From: Shouchella oshimensis
GTDB lineage: Bacteria > Bacillota > Bacilli > Bacillales > Bacillaceae_D
Reading direction: 5' to 3'
Assembly (NCBI RefSeq): GCF_002019765.1
Contig: NZ_KV917380.1
Coordinates: forward strand, 548,707 to 612,706
Length of the DNA stretch: 64,000 nt
The position numbers and the translations under genes are program-made. Below the pieces are notes generated by a model that worked only from the letters and a program-made list of their open reading frames with translations, made no database searches and had not been told where the DNA came from. Below, piece after piece: positions 51,703-60,448 of this stretch (position 1 is the stretch's first letter; every line of letters begins with the position of its first letter).

Positions 51703-51921
51703 TCACCTTCTCTCCCTTTCATCACTTCTCCCCACTAAATAATCTATTGATACCTCATAAAAATCAGCAATTTTAATTAAACCCTCTAAATCAGGAGTGC
51801 GTGCGCCACTTGCGTAATGTTGCACAGCTCTTAAACTAATCCCTAGGTATTCTGCTAACTCTTGATAACTTGTTGATGATTCGTTTTTTAAGGATTTTAA
51901 GCGTTCTTGAAAATTAGCCAT
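51703..51921 (-). CDS. XRE-family transcriptional regulator
   Basis: 72 residues from ATG 51921 after AAAGGAG. One helix-turn-helix domain (TSYQELAEYLGISLRAVQHY, ASGARTPDLEGLIKIADFYE) and the standard ending VSIDYLVGRSDERERR. It is divergent from the small-protein gene at 52032, with two direct repeats in the shared promoter region, so it probably represses both. Confidence 0.9.
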   Translation of the reverse strand: MANFQERLKSLKNESSTSYQELAEYLGISLRAVQHYASGARTPDLEGLIKIADFYEVSIDYLVGRSDERERR

Positions 51922-51939
51922 TTGCAAACTCCTTTTGTA

Positions 51940-51997
51940 TTGACATGTACAGTTTGTTCGTATATAGTGAAATTAATCAGTTGCGTACAAATTGTTC
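51940..51997 (+). promoter_or_regulatory. SigA promoter with two direct-repeat operator sites
   Basis: TTGACA (51940-51945), 17-base spacer, TATAGT (51963-51968). Direct repeats GTACAGTTTGTTC (51947-51959) and GTACAAATTGTTC (51985-51997) cover the spacer and the downstream side and differ at two bases, the likely sites of the divergent XRE protein. Confidence 0.75.
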
Positions 51998-52031
51998 ATC
52001 TGTCGTTATTTTTAATGTTGGAGGTCTTCTT

Positions 52032-52205
52032 ATGTCTGCAATCTATTCTCGTCTCGTTTTAGCTGAAATAAAGATGGAGTTGTTGCATCATGCCCATGTG
52101 CTTGAAAGCCAGAATATGTACGAATTGCTTCAGCAAGTGTTAGCGACTGTTAAGAAGATTGATGCTATGGATAAAGACATTCAGCAAAACATTACGACCT
52201 CGTAA
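52032..52205 (+). CDS. 57-residue protein, probable small cytoplasmic regulator
   Basis: ATG 52032 after GGAGGT, 64 bases past the promoter. Two predicted helices with no membrane segment: SAIYSRLVLAEIKMELLHHA and YELLQQVLATVKKIDAMDKD. The size, XRE control and double-helix shape recall SinI-like antagonists or other small modulators, but no sequence match can be claimed. Confidence 0.6.
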   Translation: MSAIYSRLVLAEIKMELLHHAHVLESQNMYELLQQVLATVKKIDAMDKDIQQNITTS

Positions 52206-52494
52206 GTATTCATGTCTAATGTTTAAATTACAAAAAGACTCCGATACCTACTTGTATCTATTAAGCTTTTTGCAAAAATACTCGACATACCCCTACCTCA
52301 CATAATAAGCGCCTATCTATCGTTCTATTGATAGTGTTTTTAGTATATCATCTCACTAAGGCAATATGTACAATGAGTACGTATAATGTGCATTGCTTGT
52401 TTAACCATGCTTTTCCCCCAACCACCTTTTATCTCCCACCTCACCCCCTCTCATGCTAAACTAAATGAAAGACACACCATTACAGGAGTCACAA
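52206..52494. other. Intergenic region before the histidine kinase
   Basis: It contains a weak hairpin with T-rich end (CTATC-N8-GATAG at 52317-52334, TGTTTTTAG) that may end the preceding small gene, and TATAAT at 52381-52386 region as a possible -10. No coding frame is convincing. Confidence 0.4.
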
Positions 52495-53937
52495 ATGAAC
52501 AGTATTGAGACGTTAAAAGAAATTGCGAAAACGTTAAATGAAGGGGAACGAATCGAAGACATTTTACAGGCGGTGTTAGTCTCTCTTCTTGAAACGACTG
52601 GGCTTAAAACGGGCTGGATCTTTCTTGTATCGCCACAAGGGAAGCAGCGATTGGTGGCGCAAGTAGGGTTGCCGGTAGGGTTGATGCATCAGGCGTGCGC
52701 GCCTCTTAAAGAGGGTAGCTGTTATTGTGTGAATAAATACAACAACGGGGAGCTTCATGAACCGATTAATATTATGAATTGTAAGCGATTGAAGCTTGCT
52801 GTAGAGAACGACTGGGGCGATACAGGGGGTCTGTCTCGGCATGCGACGATCCCCATTAAAGCGGGAAGCGAGTCTCTTGGGTTAATCAATATCGCGTCGC
52901 CGTCTATTGATACGTTTTCCCGGAATGAATTGGAATTGTTTGAAACGGTGGCGTATCAAATTGGAGCAACGATTAAGCGGTTGAATGCGTATATTGAGGA
53001 ACAGAAGCAGACGGCTTTGCTTTCTCAGCTTGGAAAGTATCTCGCCTTTCAACGGGATGTGGCGAATGAGGACGACTATTTGGCAACGGTAGGGGAGACT
53101 TTACAGTCGTTTTTCGGATGGAAGGGCGTTCGGTTTTTCTACAATGAGTGGTCGACGTTCACTGGGGAAGAAGGCGATGCGAGCAAGACGGTACGCTTGC
53201 CGTTTGACCAGCATCTGCTTGAGCTGTGTGTGTATGATGAAGGGTTATCGGCTGGAGTCGAGTCGGTGCTGTATGAGGTGCTAACACATATTTCCCTGCA
53301 ATTAAAGCAGTTTGAGTTGAATCGTCAGCAGCAACAGCTATGGCGGCGGGAGGAACGGAATCGCCTCGCTCGTGATTTACATGACAGTGTGAATCAATTG
53401 TTATTTTCCTTGATCTTGCATGTGAAAGGGCTAGAGCGGCAGCTAGAGGATGGGGACGTGAAAGCGACGGTTGCCCATGTTCATGAGCTCGGCAATCAAG
53501 CTCTTGTGGAATTAAAAGAGTTAATTAAACAGCTTCGTCCAGAAGGGTTGGAGTCTGGGCTTGCGGCAAAGGTTGAAGCGTATGCGCGTTTAATTGGCTT
53601 AGCTGTTGTAGTAGAAGTAGAAGGATTAAAGAAAATCGCTGAGCCATTGGAAGTGTGCGTGTGGCGTTTGATACAAGAGGGGTTAAACAACTGTCAGAAG
53701 CATGCGAAGACAAAGGATGTAGTAGTCCGTCTGTTGTTTGGTAGTGAAGCGGTAACGGTACAGATCGTCGATCAAGGGATTGGGTTTGATCCCGACACTG
53801 TGAGAAAAGGAATGGGTTTCGTGAATATAAAGGAACGTGTACAGGAAATGGGCGGTACGGTAACGATTGTGTCTGCGCGGCATCAAGGCACGACCGTGAA
53901 TATAAGCATACCGCTAGTACAAGGGGACAACGTATGA
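52495..53937 (+). CDS. GAF-domain sensor histidine kinase (NarL-type partner)
   Basis: 480 residues from ATG 52495 after CAGGAG; ATG 52465 is possible. N-terminal GAF-like domain (~20-165) with cysteines in QACAPLKEGSCYC and IMNCKRLKLA, a spacing that could bind a metal or cluster. Then a second sensory part, HisKA_3 with RNRLARDLHDSVNQLLFSLI (phospho-His H296), and HATPase_c with LNNCQKHAKTKDVVV and GIGFDPDTVRKGMGFVNIKE. No transmembrane helix, so it is a cytoplasmic sensor. It overlaps the response regulator gene by four bases. Confidence 0.93.
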   Translation: MNSIETLKEIAKTLNEGERIEDILQAVLVSLLETTGLKTGWIFLVSPQGKQRLVAQVGLPVGLMHQACAPLKEGSCYCVNKYNNGELHEPINIMNCKRLKLAVENDWGDTGGLSRHATIPIKAGSESLGLINIASPSIDTFSRNELELFETVAYQIGATIKRLNAYIEEQKQTALLSQLGKYLAFQRDVANEDDYLATVGETLQSFFGWKGVRFFYNEWSTFTGEEGDASKTVRLPFDQHLLELCVYDEGLSAGVESVLYEVLTHISLQLKQFELNRQQQQLWRREERNRLARDLHDSVNQLLFSLILHVKGLERQLEDGDVKATVAHVHELGNQALVELKELIKQLRPEGLESGLAAKVEAYARLIGLAVVVEVEGLKKIAEPLEVCVWRLIQEGLNNCQKHAKTKDVVVRLLFGSEAVTVQIVDQGIGFDPDTVRKGMGFVNIKERVQEMGGTVTIVSARHQGTTVNISIPLVQGDNV

Positions 53938-54566
53938 AGGTGATGATTGTGGACGATCATACGGTTGTCCGAAAAGGGTTAGTGTTTTATTTGAATACCA
54001 TCGAAGATATGGAGATTGTCGGTGAGGCAAATAATGGGGAAGAGGCACTCCAGAAGCTGAAAACCGTTCAGCCTGATTTGATTTTAATGGATTTGTTTAT
54101 GCCGAAATTAAATGGCATGGAAGCGACGAACCAGATAAAAACTCTCTATCCTCATGTGAAGATCCTCGTGTTGAGCTCGTTTTCTGATAAGGATCATGTG
54201 ATTCCGGCGTTACAAGCTGGTGCCGATGGTTATCAGTTAAAAGACATCGATCCAGAACAATTAGTGGAAACGATGCGTGCGGTCTTAAACGGTGAAAATA
54301 AGCTGCATGATAAAGTAACGAAATTTGTGCTCAACCGGATTGCGACACCGATGTCTGAGGAAGAGCAGGCAATCGAACTCCTAACGAAGCGAGAGCGGGA
54401 AGTGCTTGTGGAGATTGCTTCAGGCTATAGCAATAAAGAAATTGCCGATCGGTTAGGGATTACAGAAAAAACGGTGAAAACTCATCTATCTCATGTGTTT
54501 TCCAAGCTGCACGTCAGCGACCGGACACAGGCGGCTTTGTTTGCGGTTAAGCATAGTCTTTTGTAG
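53934..54566 (+). CDS. NarL/FixJ-family response regulator
   Basis: 210 residues. Receiver domain with MIVDDHTVVRKG and phospho-acceptor D53 in LILMDLFMPK, then a LuxR-type HTH (TKREREVLVEIASGYSNKEI, ADRLGITEKTVKTHLSHVFS). It is the cognate partner of the GAF kinase. Its 3' end overlaps that of the convergent VOC gene by 20 bases. Confidence 0.95.
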   Translation: MKVMIVDDHTVVRKGLVFYLNTIEDMEIVGEANNGEEALQKLKTVQPDLILMDLFMPKLNGMEATNQIKTLYPHVKILVLSSFSDKDHVIPALQAGADGYQLKDIDPEQLVETMRAVLNGENKLHDKVTKFVLNRIATPMSEEEQAIELLTKREREVLVEIASGYSNKEIADRLGITEKTVKTHLSHVFSKLHVSDRTQAALFAVKHSLL

Positions 54567-54930
54567 AGGGGCATTCAATCAGTTCAATTAATTCGTTGTT
54601 GATGCCCCGAAAGTATACCGCTTTCCAGCCGTTTTCTAGATGATAGGGACCTTCTTCTAGCTTTATCTGTTGCCCTTGAAAGCGAACGATTGCGTCTGTG
54701 AGGTTGTTTGTTTGAAACGCAAGATGGATGGAGGAGGCGGATGAAACCTCCTCTTTGTCTTGCCCTGAATCGACGAGTTCGATCAAGGTGTTGCCAATTC
54801 GGATAAACGCAAGCTCTTCGCCGTTTAACGCCATGCGTTCGACTAACGTAGCGTCAAGCAAGCGTTTGTAAAAGGAAAGCGTTGCTTCTAGGTCGTGTAC
54901 GTTGATGCCAATGTGATGTGTTGTGAACAT
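54547..54930 (-). CDS. VOC (glyoxalase/bleomycin-resistance fold) protein
   Basis: 127 residues. HHIGINVHDLEATLSFYKRL (first metal-ligand His) and, in the second half, SSIHLAFQTNNLTDAIVRFQ and YFRGINNELIELIE (metal-ligand Glu). The paired beta-alpha-beta-beta-beta units are clear. Methylmalonyl-CoA epimerase-like or dioxygenase-like roles are possible. Substrate unknown. Confidence 0.87.
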   Translation of the reverse strand: MFTTHHIGINVHDLEATLSFYKRLLDATLVERMALNGEELAFIRIGNTLIELVDSGQDKEEVSSASSIHLAFQTNNLTDAIVRFQGQQIKLEEGPYHLENGWKAVYFRGINNELIELIECPSTKDYA

Positions 54931-54945
54931 GGTGTTGCCTCCTTT

Positions 54946-55962
54946 TTACAGCATGAGGTGGACATCGCCAAATTCATGCCAGAGGTAGTTGTTTTGTAAG
55001 GCGTGCTGGTAGCTTGACAGTAGTGCGTCATCGGGCAAAAACGCGCGTAATAATTCGAGATGACTAGAGTGTGGTTCGTGTAAGCCGGAAAGCAACCCAT
55101 CTACGAGCTGTAAGGGCGTTTCTCGTTGAATGAACAAATTGGTTGTGTCCTTCCAAGCTCCTTGATGTGAATGCTTGTTTTTTGCATACGATTCGACTGC
55201 GCGCACCACCGTTGTGCCGACTGCGATGATTCGTCCCCCGCGTGCTTTGGCTTCATGAATCGCTGTAATCGTTTCTGCTGGAATCATATAAGCCTCAGGG
55301 TGATGCAAAGGGTCTGGCCATTGGTTGTCTTCGTAGTAACTAATGCCTGCATGCAGCGTAAGGAAGCCCACTTGAATATGGTTTTGTTTTAATTGATGAA
55401 TCAGCTTCCACGAAAAGGCTCGCCCAGCTGAAGGCATTTCAATGGAACCAGGAACAGACGCAAATACGGTTTGGTATGACTCCAATGACCAAGGGGTGTT
55501 GATGTATTCATACCGAATCGGCTCCCCGTATTTATGGAGAAACGACAGAACCGGTTCGTGCAGGCCATGAAAGGTCACACGCTTTAACGGGGCTTCACTG
55601 CCATCTCCTTGAACATGAAGCGTCACTCCGTCTTGAAGTTGAACCACAGTCTTGTCTTTACCAAGAATGAGTGCTTCCCAACTGGTTTCGGTCAGTTGTC
55701 GAGCTAATCGAACGGTTACGTTGTCGGTTTCACTTACGAGCTGAGCTGGAATCGTTCGGCTGCGATTGAAGAGAAGCAGGTCATTCGGCTGTAAGAGCTC
55801 AGTGAGGTCGGTTAACGTGTGGTCTTGAATGCGTCCGCTCTTCCGCTCGGTATGAAGGAGCTTCACGTCGGAACGATCGTGTCCACGATGCTCAGCAGGT
55901 GTATGAGCATGAAGATGCGCTGGCAACGAGAATGCCTCATGGAGCGAAGCAAGATTGGTCAT
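54946..55962 (-). CDS. QueA-like SAM:tRNA ribosyltransferase-isomerase paralogue
   Basis: 338 residues. Family landmarks are LLLFNRSRTIPAQL, HAGISYY, AETITAIHEAKARGGRIIAV, GTTVVRAVESYAK, LQLVDGLLSGLHEP and HLELLRAFL. Usual QueA has DLLVLNDTRV and LITNFHLPKSTLLML; the changes to LLLFNRSRT and LLSGLHEPHSSHLELL are strong. It sits outside a queA-tgt operon and overlaps an SDR gene by four bases, which suggests a role other than queuosine synthesis. Confidence 0.8.
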   Translation of the reverse strand: MTNLASLHEAFSLPAHLHAHTPAEHRGHDRSDVKLLHTERKSGRIQDHTLTDLTELLQPNDLLLFNRSRTIPAQLVSETDNVTVRLARQLTETSWEALILGKDKTVVQLQDGVTLHVQGDGSEAPLKRVTFHGLHEPVLSFLHKYGEPIRYEYINTPWSLESYQTVFASVPGSIEMPSAGRAFSWKLIHQLKQNHIQVGFLTLHAGISYYEDNQWPDPLHHPEAYMIPAETITAIHEAKARGGRIIAVGTTVVRAVESYAKNKHSHQGAWKDTTNLFIQRETPLQLVDGLLSGLHEPHSSHLELLRAFLPDDALLSSYQHALQNNYLWHEFGDVHLML

Positions 55963-56675
55963 TGTGCTGCCTCCTCTAAGAACGAATCTATGTCAAACCG
56001 CTTTCCGTTGACTGTGCCACGATGTTGGATGATGTGATCGAATAGCGGCAACAGCTCTTCTGGTTCTAGTAAAGGATAATCGCAATTGGGAACGGCAATG
56101 TCGTGCATGGCAGTATTCATTTCACCAGGATCAACTAAACAAACCTCAGTCTTGGTTTCTGATAGTTCATCTGCCCATGTTTGCATCAATCCTTCCACTG
56201 CAAACTTAGATACCCCGTACGCACCCCATTCAGCAAACCCGGTCTGACCAGCAGCAGACGTAATGGAAATGATCAGCCCACGGTCATTTGTTAACATGGT
56301 CGCAAGGCTTCGTTTTGTCATTAGAAATGGGTTGAGTACATTCGTGTGAAGCACGTCTTGAAACATGTGTTCATCGTAATCAGCTAGTAGCTGTGGTCCT
56401 GGACCAAAGATCGACGCATTGTTCAGTAAAATATCAATTGTTCCGAACGTGGCTTCAACGACAGACACAAACCGATCCACATCCTTTGCGTTCGCGACAT
56501 CAGCACGAACCGCCACGACTTCCGCTCCTAAAGCAATCGCCTCTTCTTTTACCTTCATCAGCTCTTCTTCGTTTCGAGCACAGATTCCTAATCGGTACCC
56601 TTGTTTCGCATAGTGAAGGGTTAGTGCTTTTCCAAGTCCTCTTGAAGCTCCTGTAATCACCATAACGTCTCTCAT
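55959..56675 (-). CDS. Short-chain dehydrogenase/reductase
   Basis: 238 residues. VMVITGASRGLGKALTLHYA (NAD(P) loop), DILLNNASIFG, ITSAAGQTGFAEWGAYGVSK (S, Y-x3-K). The ending KRFDIDSFLEEAAQ overlaps the QueA-like gene start by four bases, so they are coexpressed. Substrate unknown; short aldehydes or ketones are typical for this class. Confidence 0.9.
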   Translation of the reverse strand: MRDVMVITGASRGLGKALTLHYAKQGYRLGICARNEEELMKVKEEAIALGAEVVAVRADVANAKDVDRFVSVVEATFGTIDILLNNASIFGPGPQLLADYDEHMFQDVLHTNVLNPFLMTKRSLATMLTNDRGLIISITSAAGQTGFAEWGAYGVSKFAVEGLMQTWADELSETKTEVCLVDPGEMNTAMHDIAVPNCDYPLLEPEELLPLFDHIIQHRGTVNGKRFDIDSFLEEAAQ

Positions 56676-56877
56676 TTATCTACACTCCTTTGTGTTGTTG
56701 CTTTTAGTGTACGAAAGAAAGAAACGATTTGAATCGTTGATAAGAGGGAGAGCATGCTCATCGATTTGACTGATCGGTGCTCAGACAAAAGTCGTAGAGA
56801 GGGGGAGTGTTCGATTGGCTGTACTTCTTTTTCTTTTGAGAACCGAATAAATTCGCATAAAAATACAGTTAATAATA

Positions 56878-56912
56878 CGTATTTTTGTACTGTTTTTTAT
56901 TCGTATTTTGTG
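56878..56912. promoter_or_regulatory. Direct repeats and -10 element before the toxin-antitoxin genes
   Basis: CGTATTTTTGT (56878-56888) and CGTATTTTGTG (56902-56912) are direct repeats 24 bases apart, the second running into the -10 TATAAT (56914-56919). They are likely autoregulation sites for the antitoxin. The rest of 56676-56960 is otherwise empty. Confidence 0.5.
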
Positions 56913-56960
56913 TATAATTTTTACTTAAGAGCATATACTTTATAGAGAGGGAGATTGGTC

Positions 56961-57323
56961 ATGGGAGTTGATTTCTTGAAAGAGCCACCGATCAAGAAGA
57001 GTCAAATTATAAAAGCAACGGATGCAAGTAAAAAGTTTGCTGAAGTTAGGAAAAAAGCGGTTTACGAGCCTCAATTTATTTCAGATCACAATGAAATAAA
57101 AAGTGTCGTTCTGAACTATGAAGAATACGAGCGTATGTATAGAGAGATAGACGATTTACGTGAAGCTTTATGGGAGCATAAAATTTCTGAGCGAATGGAG
57201 AAGTCAGACGAGGGTAAGACAAAACCAATCCCTTTTACGTCACATATGAGCAAAAAAGAGCGTGAAGAGTTTAATAAAGGCAACGAATATGATGCTCTGA
57301 CTGACAAGGATCTCTTCGAATAA
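56961..57323 (+). CDS. Type II antitoxin (Phd/YefM-like N-terminus)
   Basis: 120 residues from ATG 56961 after GAGGGAG; TTG 56955 is possible. IIKATDASKKFAEVRKKAVY, EPQFISDHNEIKSVVLNYEE, YERMYREIDDLREALWEHKI is the DNA-binding Phd/YefM pattern. The C-terminal ~45 residues, charged and disordered (FTSHMSKKEREEFNKGNEYD), would wrap the toxin. Overlaps the toxin gene by one base. Confidence 0.85.
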   Translation: MGVDFLKEPPIKKSQIIKATDASKKFAEVRKKAVYEPQFISDHNEIKSVVLNYEEYERMYREIDDLREALWEHKISERMEKSDEGKTKPIPFTSHMSKKEREEFNKGNEYDALTDKDLFE

Positions 57324-57661
57324 TGTCGCAGCAAAAAAGATTTAACGTTGTTTTTATCGATGAAGAAGCAGAAAAAGAGTATAGAAAGTTAGATGGTTCT
57401 ACGAAGAAATTAATTGCAACGGGTATTAGAAGGCTTGAAGAAAGAGCAGATGAAATAGGCAAACCGTTAACGGGCAAATTGATTGGTTGTAAGGAATTAA
57501 AATACCGAAGAGATGGGATAAGAGTTGTTTTTAGAATAAAAGAGAACGAATTGGGTGAAATGACGGTTCAATTGATAAACGTTGAATTAATCGCAATAGG
57601 CACAAGAAGCGATGGTAAAGTTTTTGATAGTGCTAGTGAAAGATTAAAGTCAAATAAGTAA
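57323..57661 (+). CDS. RelE/ParE-family toxin
   Basis: 112 residues, ATG overlapping the antitoxin stop. FNVVFIDEEAEKEYRKLDGS, LEERADEIGKPLTGKLIGCK, ELKYRRDGIRVVFRIKENEL is the usual mRNA-interferase or gyrase-toxin core. The basic run KYRRDGIR holds probable active residues. No truncation is evident, so the pair is likely functional. Confidence 0.87.
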   Translation: MSQQKRFNVVFIDEEAEKEYRKLDGSTKKLIATGIRRLEERADEIGKPLTGKLIGCKELKYRRDGIRVVFRIKENELGEMTVQLINVELIAIGTRSDGKVFDSASERLKSNK

Positions 57662-57680
57662 GTTACAGCTAAACACGTAT

Positions 57681-57722
57681 TCGAGCGAGAGGGCTTTTTG
57701 AGCTTAACTCGCTCTTTGTATT
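57681..57722 (+). terminator. Terminator after the toxin gene
   Basis: AGCGAG pairs with CTCGCT around a 20-base loop containing an AGGGC/GAGCTT contact, followed by CTTTGTATTG. Weak but well placed. Confidence 0.55.
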
Positions 57723-57857
57723 GTTTGTGGCCCCATTGTCAGATGTGTACAATAAAACTATAATGTTTCCGTTATTTTTTGTACATTCCGCACGATGTAA
57801 AACGTGTATATTCAGATTATAATCATCTTTATAAGAATGACGTAAGGTGGTTACAAC

Positions 57858-58994
57858 ATGAAAATCGTGATTGCGCCAGATTCGTTTAAAGGCAGTTTAT
57901 CGGCTGTAGACGTAGCGGCTGTCATGAAGCAGGCTATATCGAAAGCGCTTCCAAATGCTGAGGTCGTCTCCGTTCCTGTTGCAGATGGTGGGGAAGGCAC
58001 GATGGATAGCCTCGTTACAGCAACAGGAGGAAAAAAAGTAAAGGTTGTAGTGAAAGGACCGACTCGTAAGGCGGTTACCGCAGAATATGGCGTTCTTGGT
58101 GATGGGAAGACGTGTGTAATCGAAATGGCAAGTGCGTCAGGGCTTGTGTTAATTCCGGCTCATGAGCGTAATCCGATGGTGACGACGACTCTAGGGACTG
58201 GAGAGCTCATTAAAGCGGCGTTGGATGCAGGGTATCGTTCGTTTGTTTTAGCGATTGGTGGAAGTGCCACGAATGATGGCGGCACTGGTATGCTACAAGC
58301 ACTAGGAATGAAGCTTCTCAATGAGCATGGCGAATCTGTGGGATACGGTGGAGAAGCGGTTGGTCAGATTACGGCCATTGATGATGCTTTGTTTGACAAA
58401 CGTATTCGCGAGTCTACCTTTTTAATTGCATCTGATGTTCAAAATCCGTTCGTTGGTCCGACTGGGGCATCGGCTGTGTTTGGCCCTCAAAAAGGGGCAA
58501 CCCAAGAAATGGTGGAGGAACTGGATCGCGGGTTAACGACATGGGCGGATTTAATTGAGAAACAGACAGGAATTCGGCTCCATGATCAAGCTGGTGCAGG
58601 TGCAGCTGGTGGAATAGGCGGAGCGTTTCAGGCATTTTTCCCTTCTTCCATGAGAAGAGGCATTGATCTTGTTATCGAGCATACGCATTTAGAAAAGAAG
58701 CTTGTAGGCGCTGATCTCGTGTTAACAGGAGAAGGGCAAATTGATGATCAAACCGCTTCTGGTAAGACGCCGATGGGTGTAGCGGAAGCGGCGAAAAAGC
58801 AAGGTATTCCGGTTGTTGCCATTGCAGGGTCTGTTGGCGAAGGAATTGAAGAGCTGTATCAATACGGGATCACAAGTGTATTCAGTATTGTGAAAGGACC
58901 TATGAATTTAGAGCAAGCAATGAAGGGTTGCAGTGAATATCTAGCACTGACCACTGAACAAGTCGTGCGAACATTCTTTGCGTTTCGAGATTAA
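57858..58994 (+). CDS. Glycerate 2- or 3-kinase (GlxK/GarK family)
   Basis: 378 residues, ATG after AAGGTGG. KIVIAPDSFKGSLSAVDVAA at the start, then VADGGEGTMDSLVTATGG, GGSATNDGGTGMLQALG and GAGAAGGIGGAFQAFF, all typical of the family. It phosphorylates D-glycerate for entry into glycolysis. The following permease probably imports the substrate; the two genes are 46 bases apart. Confidence 0.93.
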   Translation: MKIVIAPDSFKGSLSAVDVAAVMKQAISKALPNAEVVSVPVADGGEGTMDSLVTATGGKKVKVVVKGPTRKAVTAEYGVLGDGKTCVIEMASASGLVLIPAHERNPMVTTTLGTGELIKAALDAGYRSFVLAIGGSATNDGGTGMLQALGMKLLNEHGESVGYGGEAVGQITAIDDALFDKRIRESTFLIASDVQNPFVGPTGASAVFGPQKGATQEMVEELDRGLTTWADLIEKQTGIRLHDQAGAGAAGGIGGAFQAFFPSSMRRGIDLVIEHTHLEKKLVGADLVLTGEGQIDDQTASGKTPMGVAEAAKKQGIPVVAIAGSVGEGIEELYQYGITSVFSIVKGPMNLEQAMKGCSEYLALTTEQVVRTFFAFRD

Positions 58995-59040
58995 CGACAC
59001 ATGAGCAGGTGTGAATGCCTGCTCAAAAAGGGGGATTACC

Positions 59041-60393
59041 ATGCTATTCCTTATTATTGCAATGGGTGTTTTACTTATTATCATCGCTACATCTAAATTT
59101 AACGTACATCCATTTTTATCCTTATTACTCGGTACCTTATTTGTTGGTTTTGCGTCAGGTATGTCCTTCGATCTAATTGTTGAAAGCATGAACACTGGCT
59201 TTGGGAACTTGATGATGAGCATCGGTCTCGTCATTGTCTTTGGGACAATTATTGGGCTTATTTTAGAAAAGGCTGGTGCCGCTTTTCGAATGGCAGAAGT
59301 CGTTCTTCGAATCGTTGGACCGAAGCATCCTCAGCTAGCGATGAGTATTATTGGCTTCATTGTATCAATTCCTGTATTTTGTGATTCAGGCTTTATTATT
59401 TTAAACAGTTTAAGGAAAGCGTTATCAAAACGAGCAAAGGTGTCAATGGCGTCAATGTCTGTTGCCCTGGCAACAGGTTTATACGCTACACATACCCTTG
59501 TTCCTCCTACACCTGGTCCGATTGCCGCGGCTGGGAACATTGGAGCAGACGCGTATTTAGGTACAGTCATATTCATAGGATTTATTGTTGCGGTTCCGGC
59601 TACATTCGTCGGTTATCTCTGGTCTATTAAAGTTGCAACAAAAATTGAAGTACCAGAAGATGTGACAGCAGCAGGAGAAGAATTTGATTATGATAAAGTC
59701 GTTGCGTCCTTCGGGAAAATGCCTTCGACGTTTTCAGCATTCCTCCCGATCTTACTGCCAATTGTTTTAATTGGCCTTGGCTCTATCATTGCGGTTTTGG
59801 GCGTGGAAGGTGGCTTTGCGAACTTCCTTATGTTCTTAGGAAAACCGGTTATTGCTTTATTAATCGGTGTTGTGGCAGCGTTACCACTCTTGCCGGCGTT
59901 TAATGAAGAAACCCTAACAGGCTGGATGGGTCAAGCGCTGAAGGATGCTGCACCTATTCTGTTAATAACAGGTGTCGGTGGTTCTTTTGGTACTGTTATC
60001 CGAAATTCAGGTGTAGAAGACATCATTCAAAGCTGGGACATTAGCGGTATATTCACAGGAGCCATGTTCTTGCTTGTACCATTCTTACTAGCGGCTGCGT
60101 TAAAAACAGCCCAAGGCTCTTCAACCACATCCCTTGTGATCACGTCATCGTTAATTGCACCGATGCTACCGATTATGGGAATCGAAGGGGCCATTCCATT
60201 AGCACTTGTGGTAATGGCCGTAGGTGCTGGTGCGATGACCGTCTCTCATATAAATGATAGTTATTTCTGGGTGGTTGCACAATTTACCGGGATGAAAGTC
60301 AATGATGCGTATAAAGCGCAAACAATGGCAACTTTACTACAAGGCATCGTGACCATTATAGTTACGATGATTCTATGGGCCATTCTCGTATAA
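59041..60393 (+). CDS. GntP-family gluconate/glycerate:H+ symporter
   Basis: 450 residues from ATG 59041 after AAGGGGG; the frame opens to 59011. About 12 helices, with FCDSGFIILNSLRKALSKRA, TLVPPTPGPIAAAGNIGADA (conserved PPTPGP) and TAQGSSTTSLVITSSLIAPM. Co-directional with glycerate kinase, so D-glycerate is the likely substrate. Confidence 0.92.
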   Translation: MLFLIIAMGVLLIIIATSKFNVHPFLSLLLGTLFVGFASGMSFDLIVESMNTGFGNLMMSIGLVIVFGTIIGLILEKAGAAFRMAEVVLRIVGPKHPQLAMSIIGFIVSIPVFCDSGFIILNSLRKALSKRAKVSMASMSVALATGLYATHTLVPPTPGPIAAAGNIGADAYLGTVIFIGFIVAVPATFVGYLWSIKVATKIEVPEDVTAAGEEFDYDKVVASFGKMPSTFSAFLPILLPIVLIGLGSIIAVLGVEGGFANFLMFLGKPVIALLIGVVAALPLLPAFNEETLTGWMGQALKDAAPILLITGVGGSFGTVIRNSGVEDIIQSWDISGIFTGAMFLLVPFLLAAALKTAQGSSTTSLVITSSLIAPMLPIMGIEGAIPLALVVMAVGAGAMTVSHINDSYFWVVAQFTGMKVNDAYKAQTMATLLQGIVTIIVTMILWAILV

Positions 60394-60398
60394 CAAAT

Positions 60399-60435
60399 GA
60401 AAGACAGCGGACACGGGTGGTCTGCTGTCTTTTCT
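60399..60435. terminator. Bidirectional terminator
   Basis: AAAGACAGC pairs with GCTGTCTTT, with GGAC/GGTC inside, and U-runs lie on both sides. It separates the GntP gene from the convergent Rrf2 gene. Confidence 0.85.
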
Positions 60436-60448
60436 TTGGCATCGTCAA

